Shown piece by piece: positions 45,516 through 56,885 of a stretch of DNA of 64,000 nt. A program made the position numbers and the translations under genes. Position 1 is the stretch's first letter. Every line of letters begins with the position of its first letter. The notes under the pieces were generated by a model that searched no databases, was not told where the DNA came from, and was given only the letters and a program-made list of their open reading frames with translations. Source of the stretch: Myrica gale (Eukaryota; Streptophyta; Magnoliopsida; Fagales; Myricaceae); the NCBI GenBank assembly GCA_963930655.1, contig OZ005605.1:19909501-19973500 (forward strand), read 5' to 3'.

Positions 45516-46049
45516 ACGCGGTCGCTGAACCGATAAAAGTTACTCTGACAATAACAAGTTGTCTTCTCCAAAACTCGCATCCACGAAAAAGTTTAGCACC
45601 TCGATAAGCTCCATCGTCAAAGAAACGATAGGAACGACGAAATATTTGGACCATTTGAACTGCAAACTCATCATAGACTTGGAGTATATAAACAGGTTGG
45701 GGATCCTAACGTTCCTTTCGGCACTGACAGAGTTGCCCTTGGCCGGAATTTGTATCTTACCTTGGCTGGTTGAGGATCGATTTGATTTCGGCGGGAAGGG
45801 GCTGGGGTTCTTGGAGGTTACGTAATTCTATTATGGTCAGAGCACGTCAAATCTCGTGGATATTGTAATTCACTGGGAATTAAGTTCAACACGAGGGTTC
45901 TGAAAGGATTCGAGTTTTGTTGTTAGGGGTGGGAAGCTGTGGAAAGAGGCCGGGAGTCGGGTTCCACTGATTTGCAAATCAAGAAACGATTTATTTTTCA
46001 ATAATGAAGTGCGGTGCACTCATCAAACATTAACCTAGAATGTAATAAT

Positions 46050-46490
46050 TGTTAGGATTAGAAAGATGGGGTTTGGTGTTTGTAGGAAAGTGAAGATAGA
46101 AGTTAGAAAGGTTTGTATGGAGCACTTCTCTCCAAATGCACTAGATAGAATGACTTTCCTTTCTTTTTGGCTTCATCTATACAAAACTTTACCCCATGAA
46201 GGGTATTTATAGGTGGGTGGAAGACATTTCTAGAACTACCCATTAATCTTACTCTTTCTAGATTGTCCTTGCATCTTCCTAGGTAGATTATTCATGAATA
46301 CTATAGAACATTATACAAGGTACATGCACTAGAACATTGTAGAAGAGTGTAGAACACGTATGATCATCCTAGAACATTCTAGAAGGTATATGTTCAAGAT
46401 CATTCTAGAACATTCATGGATATTCTAGAAGATATATGTGCTAGAACATGCGTGAACATTTTAGAACATCCTAGAAATGCATCACCTTCA
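46050..46490 (-). mobile_element. Candidate solo LTR with heat-shock-element motifs
   Basis: Fossil. On the plus strand it runs TGTTAGG...CACCTTCA, with near-matching flanks ATAAT/ATAAA (46045-46049, 46491-46495). In minus orientation a TATA box (TATAAATA, 46204-46211) lies downstream of a cluster of GAA/TTC modules (about 46315-46470). Two of these are complete three-module heat-shock elements: GAAcaTTCtaGAA at 46372-46384 and TTCtaGAAcaTTC at 46403-46415. No second LTR or coding part was found, so it would be a solo LTR. Family not determined. Confidence 0.55.
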
Positions 46491-46849
46491 ATAAACCAGC
46501 TTGCAAGTTATATATATCGGGTGCATGAGCTAGCTAGCTAGCTTGTTCGGGACAAGCTGCTTCAACCAATTAGTTGCTTATAACTTGCCATTCATTATGA
46601 TAGCTAATTGCTAGAACAAGCTATAATAATTATATCTCAAGAAAAACAAACTTCTGAATATTTTTTTTGTAGCAAAACAGTACCCGATAATTTTCTGATC
46701 TGTATTGAGGTCACAGATGATTGAGCCTGCATTCAATCGGCCTGAGAACTGCTATGCTTATTTGCCAATTCAACTACACGCACACACTCCCCCCCCCCCC
46801 CCCCCTCCCTCTCACAACATTATGTACCTAGTCTAGGTATGCAGTACAA

Positions 46850-48598
46850 TCACACACGAAACCGAGGAAGGCCAATCTTGGTACCTAATTTTTGCACATC
46901 CTCATGGATCTGCTGCCTGTATTCCCTAAAGCTGAATTTCCTATACACTGCAGGCTCGCGGCAGCTCTCTATCACGGTGTCATATGAAGGACAGAAGAAA
47001 TATGCCGTGGAGAACCTCTCCACTAGCTGATTCGCGATTACCCGGTGATGTACACTTTTATACACACCATTGCTCCATGCCTACATGAGATCAGTGAGGT
47101 ATGAATAATCATACATATTATTGGGGGACTGGGCGTCCAAATAATTCAAAGCATTACGTACTGTGGTAATACTAATTCAAAATCTACCTGAAATAAGTCT
47201 CCAATGTTGATAATCAGAGCCTCCGGAGTTGGTTTAACTGCAATCCATCTTCCATCTTTCACCAATTGCAGCCCACCAACCTGATCTTGATGCAATATTG
47301 TGAGGAAGTCACTATCCGTGTGTGGCGTTAGGCCAAATACCTCTAAATTAGGTAGTGGGCACGGAGGGTACCGATTCAATCGGAGATAGCAAGTGCTTGG
47401 CAGGCAACTTTCTTGGAAGAAAGTGGACTTGTGACCCATTTTCTCACCCAAAATCTCAGCCAATTTTTGAGCCAGACCATAAACAGTTGCGGCAAACTGT
47501 TCCAGGTTTGTCCTGTATAGATACAAGGCAAATGTTCAAGTTCGAATAAAGACATTAGTAGCTTAGAAAAAAGAAAAGAAAAGAATAAAGACATTAGTAG
47601 GGCCAGTCCAATGGGCTTGCTAAGCACTGTAGGAAAATCCCCTTCTCTAGTTTCTCACGACTCAGAAAAGGTCAAAATCTAATGGCCTGAAGTGACATCT
47701 CACGTGGTGTTCGTAGCGGTGATCCAACATCGGTAATAACTATAACCATTAACGTAGAAAAAAAACTATAACCATTAAAGCCTACTTTGTACGGATTTAC
47801 CGCAGGACCCAGCTGCCTCTTCATGGTACAAGAGAGTGTTCTAGTATGTCGCAGACCCTAGTCCACCAATGGTGTTACTCTGTCAGGCCAGTCCCTAGGG
47901 CCTAGGCTCCTCGCAAAGCGATGGCATTCACGTGAGGAGCAGTTTGATTTTTCGTTAATTACACGTGACGAGGCGTTGCATGTCAGGAAACATGGGAGAG
48001 AGAAAAAGAGAGGCCATGCATGCAAAGTTCTACCATGTTCTTGTAAGATCTCACAAAGTGTGTCTACCAGCAACTTTCTGCTCATTGATTTGCCACGTAT
48101 CTTTCGTGGTACACGATATACCTGTTCAAAATAGCAGAGTACAGTGCCTAGCTAATATCTGTGTCGAAAGTCTTAGATGTGATGCTGTGACGCAGAAGCT
48201 GACACGGTGCTACCTATAGCATCATCCATTAAAAAGCACCAAACGTTCACCGCACTCCAAATAGAATATGCTCATGATCAATGGGCATGGGCTTGTTAGA
48301 TGGGCCTCTGTGCAGAATGTGAGGAGCTTATCTTTCTTGGAAATATACTCACAATCTTTTCTCAGGCTTAAAAAAATGGAAGCAGGACTGACTCTTCTAA
48401 CTTCGAAGACGTGCTAATTAGCTGTCGTTTTCATGTACTTTTGGTGAAACTGACGTGAAGCAAGGAGAAAACTAAACACCGAGCGATATACTCGGGTTAG
48501 AAGAGAATCCAAACTGAATGAAAAGAGGTGCCTGAGCACCAGTTCGCAGGGGACTGTCAGACTAGCGTGATAAATAAAGAATCACAACACTTCTGGTT

Positions 48599-48634
<36 letters not shown>

Positions 48635-49330
48635 TGCCACATCTAGAAACCTCTGTCTAGGCTGAAGTAAGATGCCATGTGACGAATTCAATGACTGAAC
48701 AAGGCCGATAAAAGTTTGGTGTCCGTCGATATCATGTGTTGTGACATGCATCGAATCTGTCTCGGCATGATGATCAGATAAAAACTTGTGCATATAATTA
48801 ATATGTTTGTCGGTTCACTTTTTATTCATATAATTGACAAACAATGAAATCGAAGTGGGGGCGTAAGGTACTTACCTGAGAGTGTCGAAGTCACCTGACC
48901 GAGAAATATCGCCAAGAGGAATGTGGAAAGCTTCTGACCACGATAACTGCCCCAGGCTTGTAGCTGAAGGTGTGCCCCAACGGTAACTACCAGCTGAGAA
49001 ATTCAAGTACCTGTATTCTTTGGTTTTCCTATCAAAGGGCTGCTTAAACACCCGTTCCTGCTCAGACCTCATCTTCTCCAGAATCTCAGGGGAAATTCCA
49101 TGGTTCACAACTTGGAAAAAACCCCACTCCTGTGAAGCCCTAGCTATATCGGCCTTGCACTCCGCTCTCTCCGGTTCACTGAGGTATAAACGGCTGAGGT
49201 CGATTAACGGAAGCTCGCATTCCTCGACTATGACCAGCTCTTTATCTGATAAGGTCTGAGGAGTATTTTCTTCCATGGTTTTGTTGAAGAGGGTCTTGTA
49301 GAACTCGTGAAATGGTGGGTCCGTCTCCAT
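46850..49330 (-). CDS. GA2ox: Gibberellin 2-oxidase, class III (C20-GA type), 336 aa
   Basis: Exons 49330-48876, 47512-47188 and 47080-46850 (1011 bases in frame, GT-AG introns). The protein is a 2-oxoglutarate/Fe(II) dioxygenase. The N-terminal DIOX_N part runs from about residue 37 (ELPLIDLSRLYL) to EWGFFQVVNHGISPE. The Fe ligands are His216 and Asp218 (HTDSD) and His272 (SVHHRV), with Arg282 and Ser284 (RFS) for 2-oxoglutarate. SYRWGTPSATSLGQLSWSEA is the hallmark of the C20-GA 2-oxidase subgroup (GA2ox7/8-like), which inactivates GA12 and GA53 and so lowers active gibberellin. All key residues are present. Intron 1 is 1363 bases and holds a (TA)n microsatellite. A TATA-like AATATAAAGC lies about 40 bases before the ATG on the minus strand. 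Confidence 0.93.
48602..48632. repeat. (TA)n microsatellite in GA2ox intron 1
   Basis: About 15 consecutive TA dinucleotides inside the first intron of the GA2ox gene. Likely variable in length between individuals. Confidence 0.95.
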
Positions 49331-49369
49331 GCTAATTAGCGGCTGAAAGACGGTGTGAGAGAATGTTAG

Positions 49370-49378
49370 AGCTTTATA
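49370..49378 (-). promoter_or_regulatory. TATA box of the GA2ox gene
   Basis: Minus strand CCAATATAAAGCTC about 40 bases upstream of the ATG at 49330, giving a very short 5' UTR. Confidence 0.6.
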
Positions 49379-49379
49379 T

Positions 49380-52300
49380 TGGAGTAGAATTACTCAGGTT
49401 TACAAGTGGGCTTCTTGAGCTCAGGGTTAAAAAAAGACAATTGGGCTCTTGGAGTGGAGACGGAGACAAGGGAAAAAGTAATGGGACAGAACCTTTTCCT
49501 TTTTCCCTAGCGTTTTCCCTCTCTCCTGTCATTTTGTCCCTCATTTTCTCGCCGATAAAAGCCCTTCAGCGTTTCTTCATGTTTGGACTTTCGACGCAAA
49601 GCTAATCCATGTCTTTTTCTTGGACTTCCAAGACTTTTTTTTTCTTTAATTATTACCGACATTTGTTTTGCTATTTTCCGGCTGGCATTTTTCTTTTCCC
49701 ATATGTTGGCTTTTGAGACAGCTGATCCATGTCTTTTTCTTGAAGTTCAGGCCTTCAGGGCATGTATTCTTTTCAACCTAATTATTTGTACTATCGATCG
49801 TTCGTTTTGTTAGTTTCCTATGCTGCTGAACTCCTATATATACGTGTCCACACAAAAACTAGCTTAAAATATCAAGTTATGCCACAAAACCAAAAATGAT
49901 AAAGGACAAAGGTAGAATAATTTGTTATGACTACTAATTAAGTATATATACAGTTCCCATACAAAAACTTCTAATTCAAACATTTTGGTGTAGTGAGTGC
50001 CAAGAACAGTATATTGATGCCTACAACCTAATTTATGCACAATATGCCTTAATCTAATTTGAGTACCCCTCTGTCTTCCTGACAAAACGAAGGAAAAAGG
50101 TAGGAGCGCCGCCTTTGTCGGCAGCCCTTATTGGCCTCTCACCGTTATTGGAAAAAAATTATGTGGGCCATCCCTTAATTGTCCTCTCATCGTTGATTAA
50201 AGGAAAATGCTGTCGTGGCTCGCCCCATTGGAGTTGGATTTTCACGGCGGACAATACGTCGGAGCCATAAATTTCCACATTTAATTATTAAAGGAAAGAA
50301 CCATAATTCATGCTCCTGATCTAAATGTCATTGTCAAGCTGGTGAGGAAAGTTGAAGAAAAAAAATGTAAAATAAACGAGAGAACCACGACGGACTCCTT
50401 GCAAAAAAAAAAAAAAAAAAGAGTGAGGGTAAAATCTAGATATATTGTTCTTGCAGACTTGCCTTTCATTTCGAAAGCAAGAAACTGGAAAGGGCTTCTT
50501 TCCCGTTCCAGTATTACAACATTAGCTCGGAAGAAGATAATCCATTAAGGTTGTGTTTGTGTTGTAAAATGTTGAGTATGAGAATATGTGTTGGTATTGG
50601 GTTTAGTGAAAAGGTGAAGAGAGGTAATTTTTTATAATTTTTGTAATTTTTTATATCTTTTATGGGAGAGAGAGATTATATTGGAGTATTTTATTAGGAG
50701 AGAGATAAAATGTTGGGGATAAAATGTTAAGTATTCCTCGTTTGTCACGTTTATATTCCGAAGACAAGCGAGATATGACTTATAATGGTTTGTTTATACT
50801 TTGAAAGACCACAGGCCTCGAGTGGGAACTGTTCCTCCCCTTGCCAAGGCCTGAACATTAATGTCTAGAATGAAGGAATACTCTGTATATCAAGGCCGAC
50901 AAAATAAGACAGAAGAAAGAGAAAAACCAATTGCTACTGTAAGAATGTGACATCCGGATGAAGTAGCTAGGATCGAGAAAGATTGTTATTGAATACATCC
51001 ATGCCAGTTGTTAGAAACATTCATTAGTTATTGCCTTACTGCTTTCATTTTTCATTGCTTGGCTAAAAACTCATCTTCTAATGCCCAGCCTGGTTTGTAA
51101 TGGATGGGTGTAATGTACGCTGGAAAACTACAGAGACCAGAGATATGAAATGCACGCTAGTGTGGATGTGAAGGGTTTAATTACTATGATAATAGGAGTA
51201 CGGGAGGCTATTGTCAAAAGGAATTTACTATGATAATATGTCCATAGAATTCTCAAGGACGTGAAAGGTTTCCTAGCCACATGACAAAGTAAACTCCTGC
51301 AGTAATAGTTACATTTTCTTTGTACATTACCTGGTTTAGAGTCCCTGACAAGGTCCTGGACTCCACCATTGCTTCTCCTAATCTGCAATGCACGCCAAGT
51401 ATGGGAGCTTTGGTAGTAAGGTACATATTAGTTCTGCCAAGAAAGCAAAGAATATGTGAGCTGATTTTGGACAGTGATGCACAAGAGGGTGAACTCAAAA
51501 TCGCTTTCTTTGAGTGGCCAAATTCAATGACTAGGATAAGATGAAGATGAAAGGTACTTGCATGGTAATGCAAGAAGACGTCGATATCTACGTTTTCACA
51601 ATCTTATGCGAAGCTCATCTCTACGACTATAAACTTGTTGACAGCAATAATAACCGAGCAAAAACGTAAGAACAAATAAATATGACTTGTACAGGGAAAG
51701 ATATCCAAGCTTGGTTAGGAAACTTCTCCCTACTAAGGTTGTTTTCTGGCTTTATAGAGATTTAGCATGTGCTATACATACATGGGAAGTAAAGAGAAGC
51801 TGGCTTTAGGAGAGAGACAGAGATAGGGTGCGTGTATGAGTGTGGTCCAGTAAGACGGAGAGGCAGATATTTTATTGGTAAAAAAGCCAATCAGTTATTC
51901 ATCATAATTGAGCGTAAGGCTTGAAGCCTATGCTTAGGAGAAGAACACGCGTCTCGTAGTACTATCAGAGAAAATATGAGACGCTATCAGAGAAAAATCA
52001 GGGTGGAATCATTTTTCTCACCGTTTTAGGCATTGAACATAATTATCTCTTCTTTCCCCTTTTTGGTGTCTAAGCAACCTCGAAAAGAGTGTGAAAAGAA
52101 CGAGAGAGGAAAAAGAGAGACTTGGAGGAATGAGAACCAAATGATATAATTGATGGAACGTTGAAGGAGACTTGGTTCAATACACACCAATTGAACGTTT
52201 GGTTTGAATCTATCATCTCTCTTTCTGTGAAATCTGTGAATAAAGCACATGATTTGGTAGGGAACCGACCGTAGAACCGGAACCTCTCTGAGTGGATGTC

Positions 52301-53769
52301 GGCCCATCCGTGCCAGAATCTATGAATCACATGCATGTTTACATTTTCACGTTGGCATTTCTGATTAGCCTAGGATGAGAACTGAGGGCAGGCATGTGCG
52401 GTGTATCGCTTAAGAGGGAAAGGACATCGTATCACCCTTTTAGGATTGATAGCTCAAGCTGCTTCTAACACAAGTGCTAGCAAAATATCCGGGGACATTG
52501 TTTAACTCCTATGGGTACGTACTCGATCCCTTTGCCTAGACAAAATGGTTTCGGTGTTCACGAGGAAAAACCACACATTACAATCAAGTAACATGGCCTG
52601 TTGCTAAGATAAATAATGTTCTCTTTGAACCACAGAATACTGGCCGCCCCCAGAACTCTGAAGATTAGGCGCAATACATTCGTATTTAGTTGCATGCATG
52701 GGCCATTAGCCACTATCAAACAGGTGTACAATGGCTAGATTTTTGCAACACATGGAGTCTGTACCAGATGATTGTTTAACTTAAGTTACCCCTAAGGTTT
52801 TACATCCTGCAATGGACAGAGTACCTACTACTTAGTGTTCTGTGGTTGGTCACAAGATTTTCGTCTCGGGTGCTTTATGTTACTAATTACATGTTGAAAT
52901 ATGGCTTTGGAAGGTTGAACTAGGATATATAGGGGAGGCATGCACTAGTCCATGTGCACTCTCCTGAACTAGTACGTACTGATCATGTGCGTTATTGTTC
53001 GTACAATTAATTTGCTTAAAAATGCATTAACGGAACCAACGCCGATAAGAGTCAAACTGCAATGCAGATATACAATATTAGCTATCGGAGCTTCCAGAAA
53101 AGGTACTGATCGAGCCTCAAGAAAACTATAGATTCCCATTGCCCATCATTCTGATGACATCAGGGCCACTTATTCGGGGACTGAAGGAAATAAGTAGCTT
53201 ATCTGGCACATGGCCCGGAAATTAAATAGTGAATGTTTTGCCGACTGCAAATTGAAAAGTAAATATACATGTATGTGGACTTGCAAAAGCAAAAGAACTT
53301 ATTAGTTGTAAATCGGCCAAAGGTCTAGTTTGTCGAGCGCAGCTGGATACGTAAATACCTGAGATCGAGCTTCTCCATGCTCTGCCCATCTTTCAAAGTC
53401 GGAACTTAAGTTACATGCATTCGGATCCCTATATGCATTTTTCAATCCACTCGAGTACCAGACACTCCTAATTGGGTACTTCACCACATCCTCTGGTAAC
53501 AGCTAGGGTAGGTGAATTATTTTACTCTGTGACGAGGATGGCTGATGAATGCGCAGCACAAGGTGTCGATGCCTCGATGGTGCGGTGAACTTTACGGGGG
53601 GGCCGGACCAAGCTTTTCTCTTTCTGTCATCTTCAGTCACATGAGGTCTCTCTTTCGAGTTGGGGTAAAGACGACTAGGGGTCAAAGCGAGTGGTCACGT
53701 CATTGCTGGAGGCTCTCTTGCTTTGTTGGATTGGGCTAAGCTACGAAGTGAAGCGGAGAAAATAAAAAT
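49380..53769. other. Long gene-free stretch upstream of GA2ox
   Basis: About 4.4 kb without a recognised gene. It contains a poly-A tract near 50403-50420 and a possible MITE of the GTTTGTGTTG type near 50550-50745 (words like CCAATACCAACACATATTCTC on the minus strand echo the 16945 and 30298 units). No coding frame here resembles a known family. Confidence 0.4.
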
Positions 53770-53774
53770 ACTTT

Positions 53775-56700
53775 AACAAAAGCTTTATTCCACTTGGTTG
53801 CACAATAAGATAAAAAGTTACATAAATATTATAAAGTTACATGAATATTTATACTCCATAACGAGACTTTACAACTTATAAAGCATAATCCCCAAATAAA
53901 TCTCACATAACCTATTATAGTAAATCTCATTTAACCTCCACATAATGAGAATATTAAAATGGTCTCTAACTCTTCAACTTTGTAACCTATGAGAATACTA
54001 AAAGACATAACCACTCCATTAACTAATTTTATTGGAAATAAACTCTAATTAAGTTTAATAACTAACACTCCCTCTTAAACTTAATTTTGTAACTCCCACC
54101 AAACTCCTTATCTTCCAAAATATTCACCTTTGAGGGGCTTGGTGAAAATATCGGCAAATTGATCTTGTGACTTCACGAACTTGAGCTCCACCTCTTTTTT
54201 TGCTACACATTCTCGAATGAAATGAAATTTTGTGCCAATGTGCTTGCTTCGATCATGAAAAACTGGATTCTTGGCCAAAGCTATCGCCGACTTGTTATCC
54301 ACAAAATCTCTGTTGGAACATTTTCCGAGACATGAAGCTCCTTCAATAAAGATCTTAACCAAATTGCTTGACAAACACAACTTGACATAGCAACATAATG
54401 TGCTTCACAAGTGGATAGTGTAACAATGAGTTGCTTCTTTGAGGACCAAGTAAAAGTCGCACTTCCCATGAAGAAAACAAACTCGGTTGTGCTTTTTCTT
54501 TCATCAACATCTCCTATCCAATCACTATCACAATAGCCCAAAAGCTTAAAATCATTTGAAAATGAATAAAGCAATCCATGTTCAAGTGTACCTTTCATGT
54601 ATCGAAGAATTCTTTTAGCCGCCTTTAAATGAGAGAAAGTAGGAGCTTCGATGTATCGACTAACAAGTCCAACCCCAAAAAGAATATCCGGCGTTGTGCA
54701 AGTTAAATATCTCAAAATTCCAACAAGGCTTTTGAAAAATGTTGGATCAACTTTTTCTCTATCTTCATGCCTTGATAATTTGATGCCACATTCTACGGGT
54801 GTGCTCGCGGGCTTGTAATCATCCATTTTGAATTTCTTAAGAATGTCTTTAGCATAACATTCTTGAGAAATAAAAATGTCATCCTCCATTTGCTTTACTT
54901 CGATGCCAAGATAAAAACACATGAGACCAAGATCCGTCATCTCAAACTCCCGCGCCATTACTTTCTTGAATTCCTCAAACATGGTAGGATTACTTCCTGT
55001 AAAAATCAAGTCATCCACATACAAACATACGAGAAATATATCTCCATATGGATTCACCATTGTATAAAGAGCATGTTCATATGGACTATTCAAAAAATTA
55101 TTATCTTGGAAGTACTTGTCAATTCTACTATTCCACGCCCTTGGTGCTTGCTTTAAGCCATACAAGGCTTTCTTCAATTTCAAAACTTTCTATTCATGCT
55201 CTTTCACAATATAACCCAAAGATTGTTCCACATAGACTTCATTTTCAAGAAAGTCATTCAAGAAAGCGGACTTGACATCCATTTGATGAATTTGCCAACT
55301 ATTTTGAGCCGCCAAAGAAATAATTAATCGAATAGTTTTCAAGCGGGCAACGGGTGCAAATACCTCATCATAGTCAATTCCGGGCTTTTGACTATATCCT
55401 TTGGCAACTAGTCTTGCCTTGTATCTCTCAACTTCACCACTCGAATTCTTCTTTGCCTTGTACACCCATTTGACGACAATTGATTTTTTTCCTTTTGGAA
55501 GTGTTGCAAGCTCCCACGTTTCATTCTTCTCTATGGATTTGATTTCTTCATCCATAGCATTCCCCCACCTTTTGTCTTGTGACGCTTCTTCAAAATTCAT
55601 AAGCTCACTATCGGCAAAGAGACAAAAAAGAGTTAGTTCATGTAATATCCGTTACCTCCTCTGTGGCATCGTAGATCTCTTGAAGACTTCTTTTTCCTTG
55701 TGGTCCTTCGCTTGAACTTTCTTCCCTTGATGATGAAGTAGATGGAATTTGAAAAGACAATGGTGGCGTTGAAGGAGGAGAGTGCGTAGATGGCTCCAAA
55801 CTTCATTTTCGTGTTCATGTTCAAAGAAATGAACGAAGACTTCCAATCCCACGTACTTGCTTCATTGAACTCAACATCTCGACTAACAATGGTCTTGTGA
55901 TCGGTTGGATTGTACAATTTGTAGCCTTTGGATCTTGAATCATAGCCGATGAAGACTAGTTTTGTGCTTTTGTCATTTAGCTTGGATCTCCTTCCATCTG
56001 ACACATGTGCATAAACAATACTTCCAAAAACACGCAAGTGATAAATACTCGGCTTGATTTCGCTTCGTTCTTCTTGAGGAGTTATGTCTTGCAAACTTTT
56101 TGTGGGACATCGATTTGATAAGTACACGGCACAAGCCACCGCTTCCGCCCAAAATTCTTTTGGCAAGTCTTTGCTTTTCAACATACTTCGAGCCATGTTG
56201 AGAATGGTTCGATTTTTTCTCTCGGCAGCCTCATTTTGTTGTGGAGATCTTGGAACTGTTAAAGGATGGTGAATACCTTTTCTTGACAAAATCTTTTGAA
56301 AGCATTTGATGTGTATTCACCCCCTCTATCGGATCGTAAAACCTTTATTTCATAGACACTTTATTTTTCAACAAGTGCTTTGAAATTTTTGAATGTTTCA
56401 AATACTTTCGATTTTTCTTTGAGAAAATAAACCCACGTTTTCGGCTAAATCATCAATAAATAGAAGGAAGTATTTGTTCTTACCAAATGATGGTAGATTG
56501 AATGGGCCACAAACATCCGAGTGAACAAGTTGTAGTGACTTCGTTACTCTTGTACTAGCCTCATTTGGAAAACTTTTTCTTGATTGCTTTCCAAAGATAC
56601 ATCTTTCACAAAGTTGATTTGAATGTTCAATAGAAGGCAAGTCATTCACATTCTTCTTCTTGGCTAGCAATTGGAGTCCTTCAAAATTCAAGAGTACATA

Positions 56701-56880
56701 ACCCCCAAATAAATCTCACATAACTCATCATAGTAAATCTCAATTAACCTTCACATAATGAGAATATTAAAATGGTCTCTAACTCTTCAATTTTGTAACC
56801 TATGAGAATACTAAAAGACATAACCACCCCATTAACTAATTTTATTGGAAATAAACTCTAATTAAGTTTAATAACTAACA
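53775..56880 (-). mobile_element. Ty1/Copia retrotransposon, broken (fossil)
   Basis: Fossil. Minus-strand remnants come in Copia order: GAG-pre-integrase and zinc-finger region (HSNQLCERCIFGKQ, near 56620), integrase (PQQNEAAERKNRTILNMARS, near 56230), reverse transcriptase (KALYGLKQAPRAW and CLYVDDLIFTG, about 55600-54600) and RNase H (YCDSDWIGD, near 54530). Integrase before reverse transcriptase defines Copia. One LTR spans about 53775-54067, with a purine tract GTTTAAGAGGGAG next to it. A shorter related copy lies at about 56697-56880 at the other end. Flanks are 5-bp copies ACTTT (53770-53774, 56881-56885). The capsid part of gag was not found. It is broken in several places and incomplete. 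LTR differences indicate moderate age. Confidence 0.92.
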
Positions 56881-56885
56881 ACTTT

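Noticed and set aside
51253-51573. 106-codon minus-strand frame upstream of GA2ox
   Set aside because: No family resemblance and an overlapping open frame on the opposite strand; likely chance.
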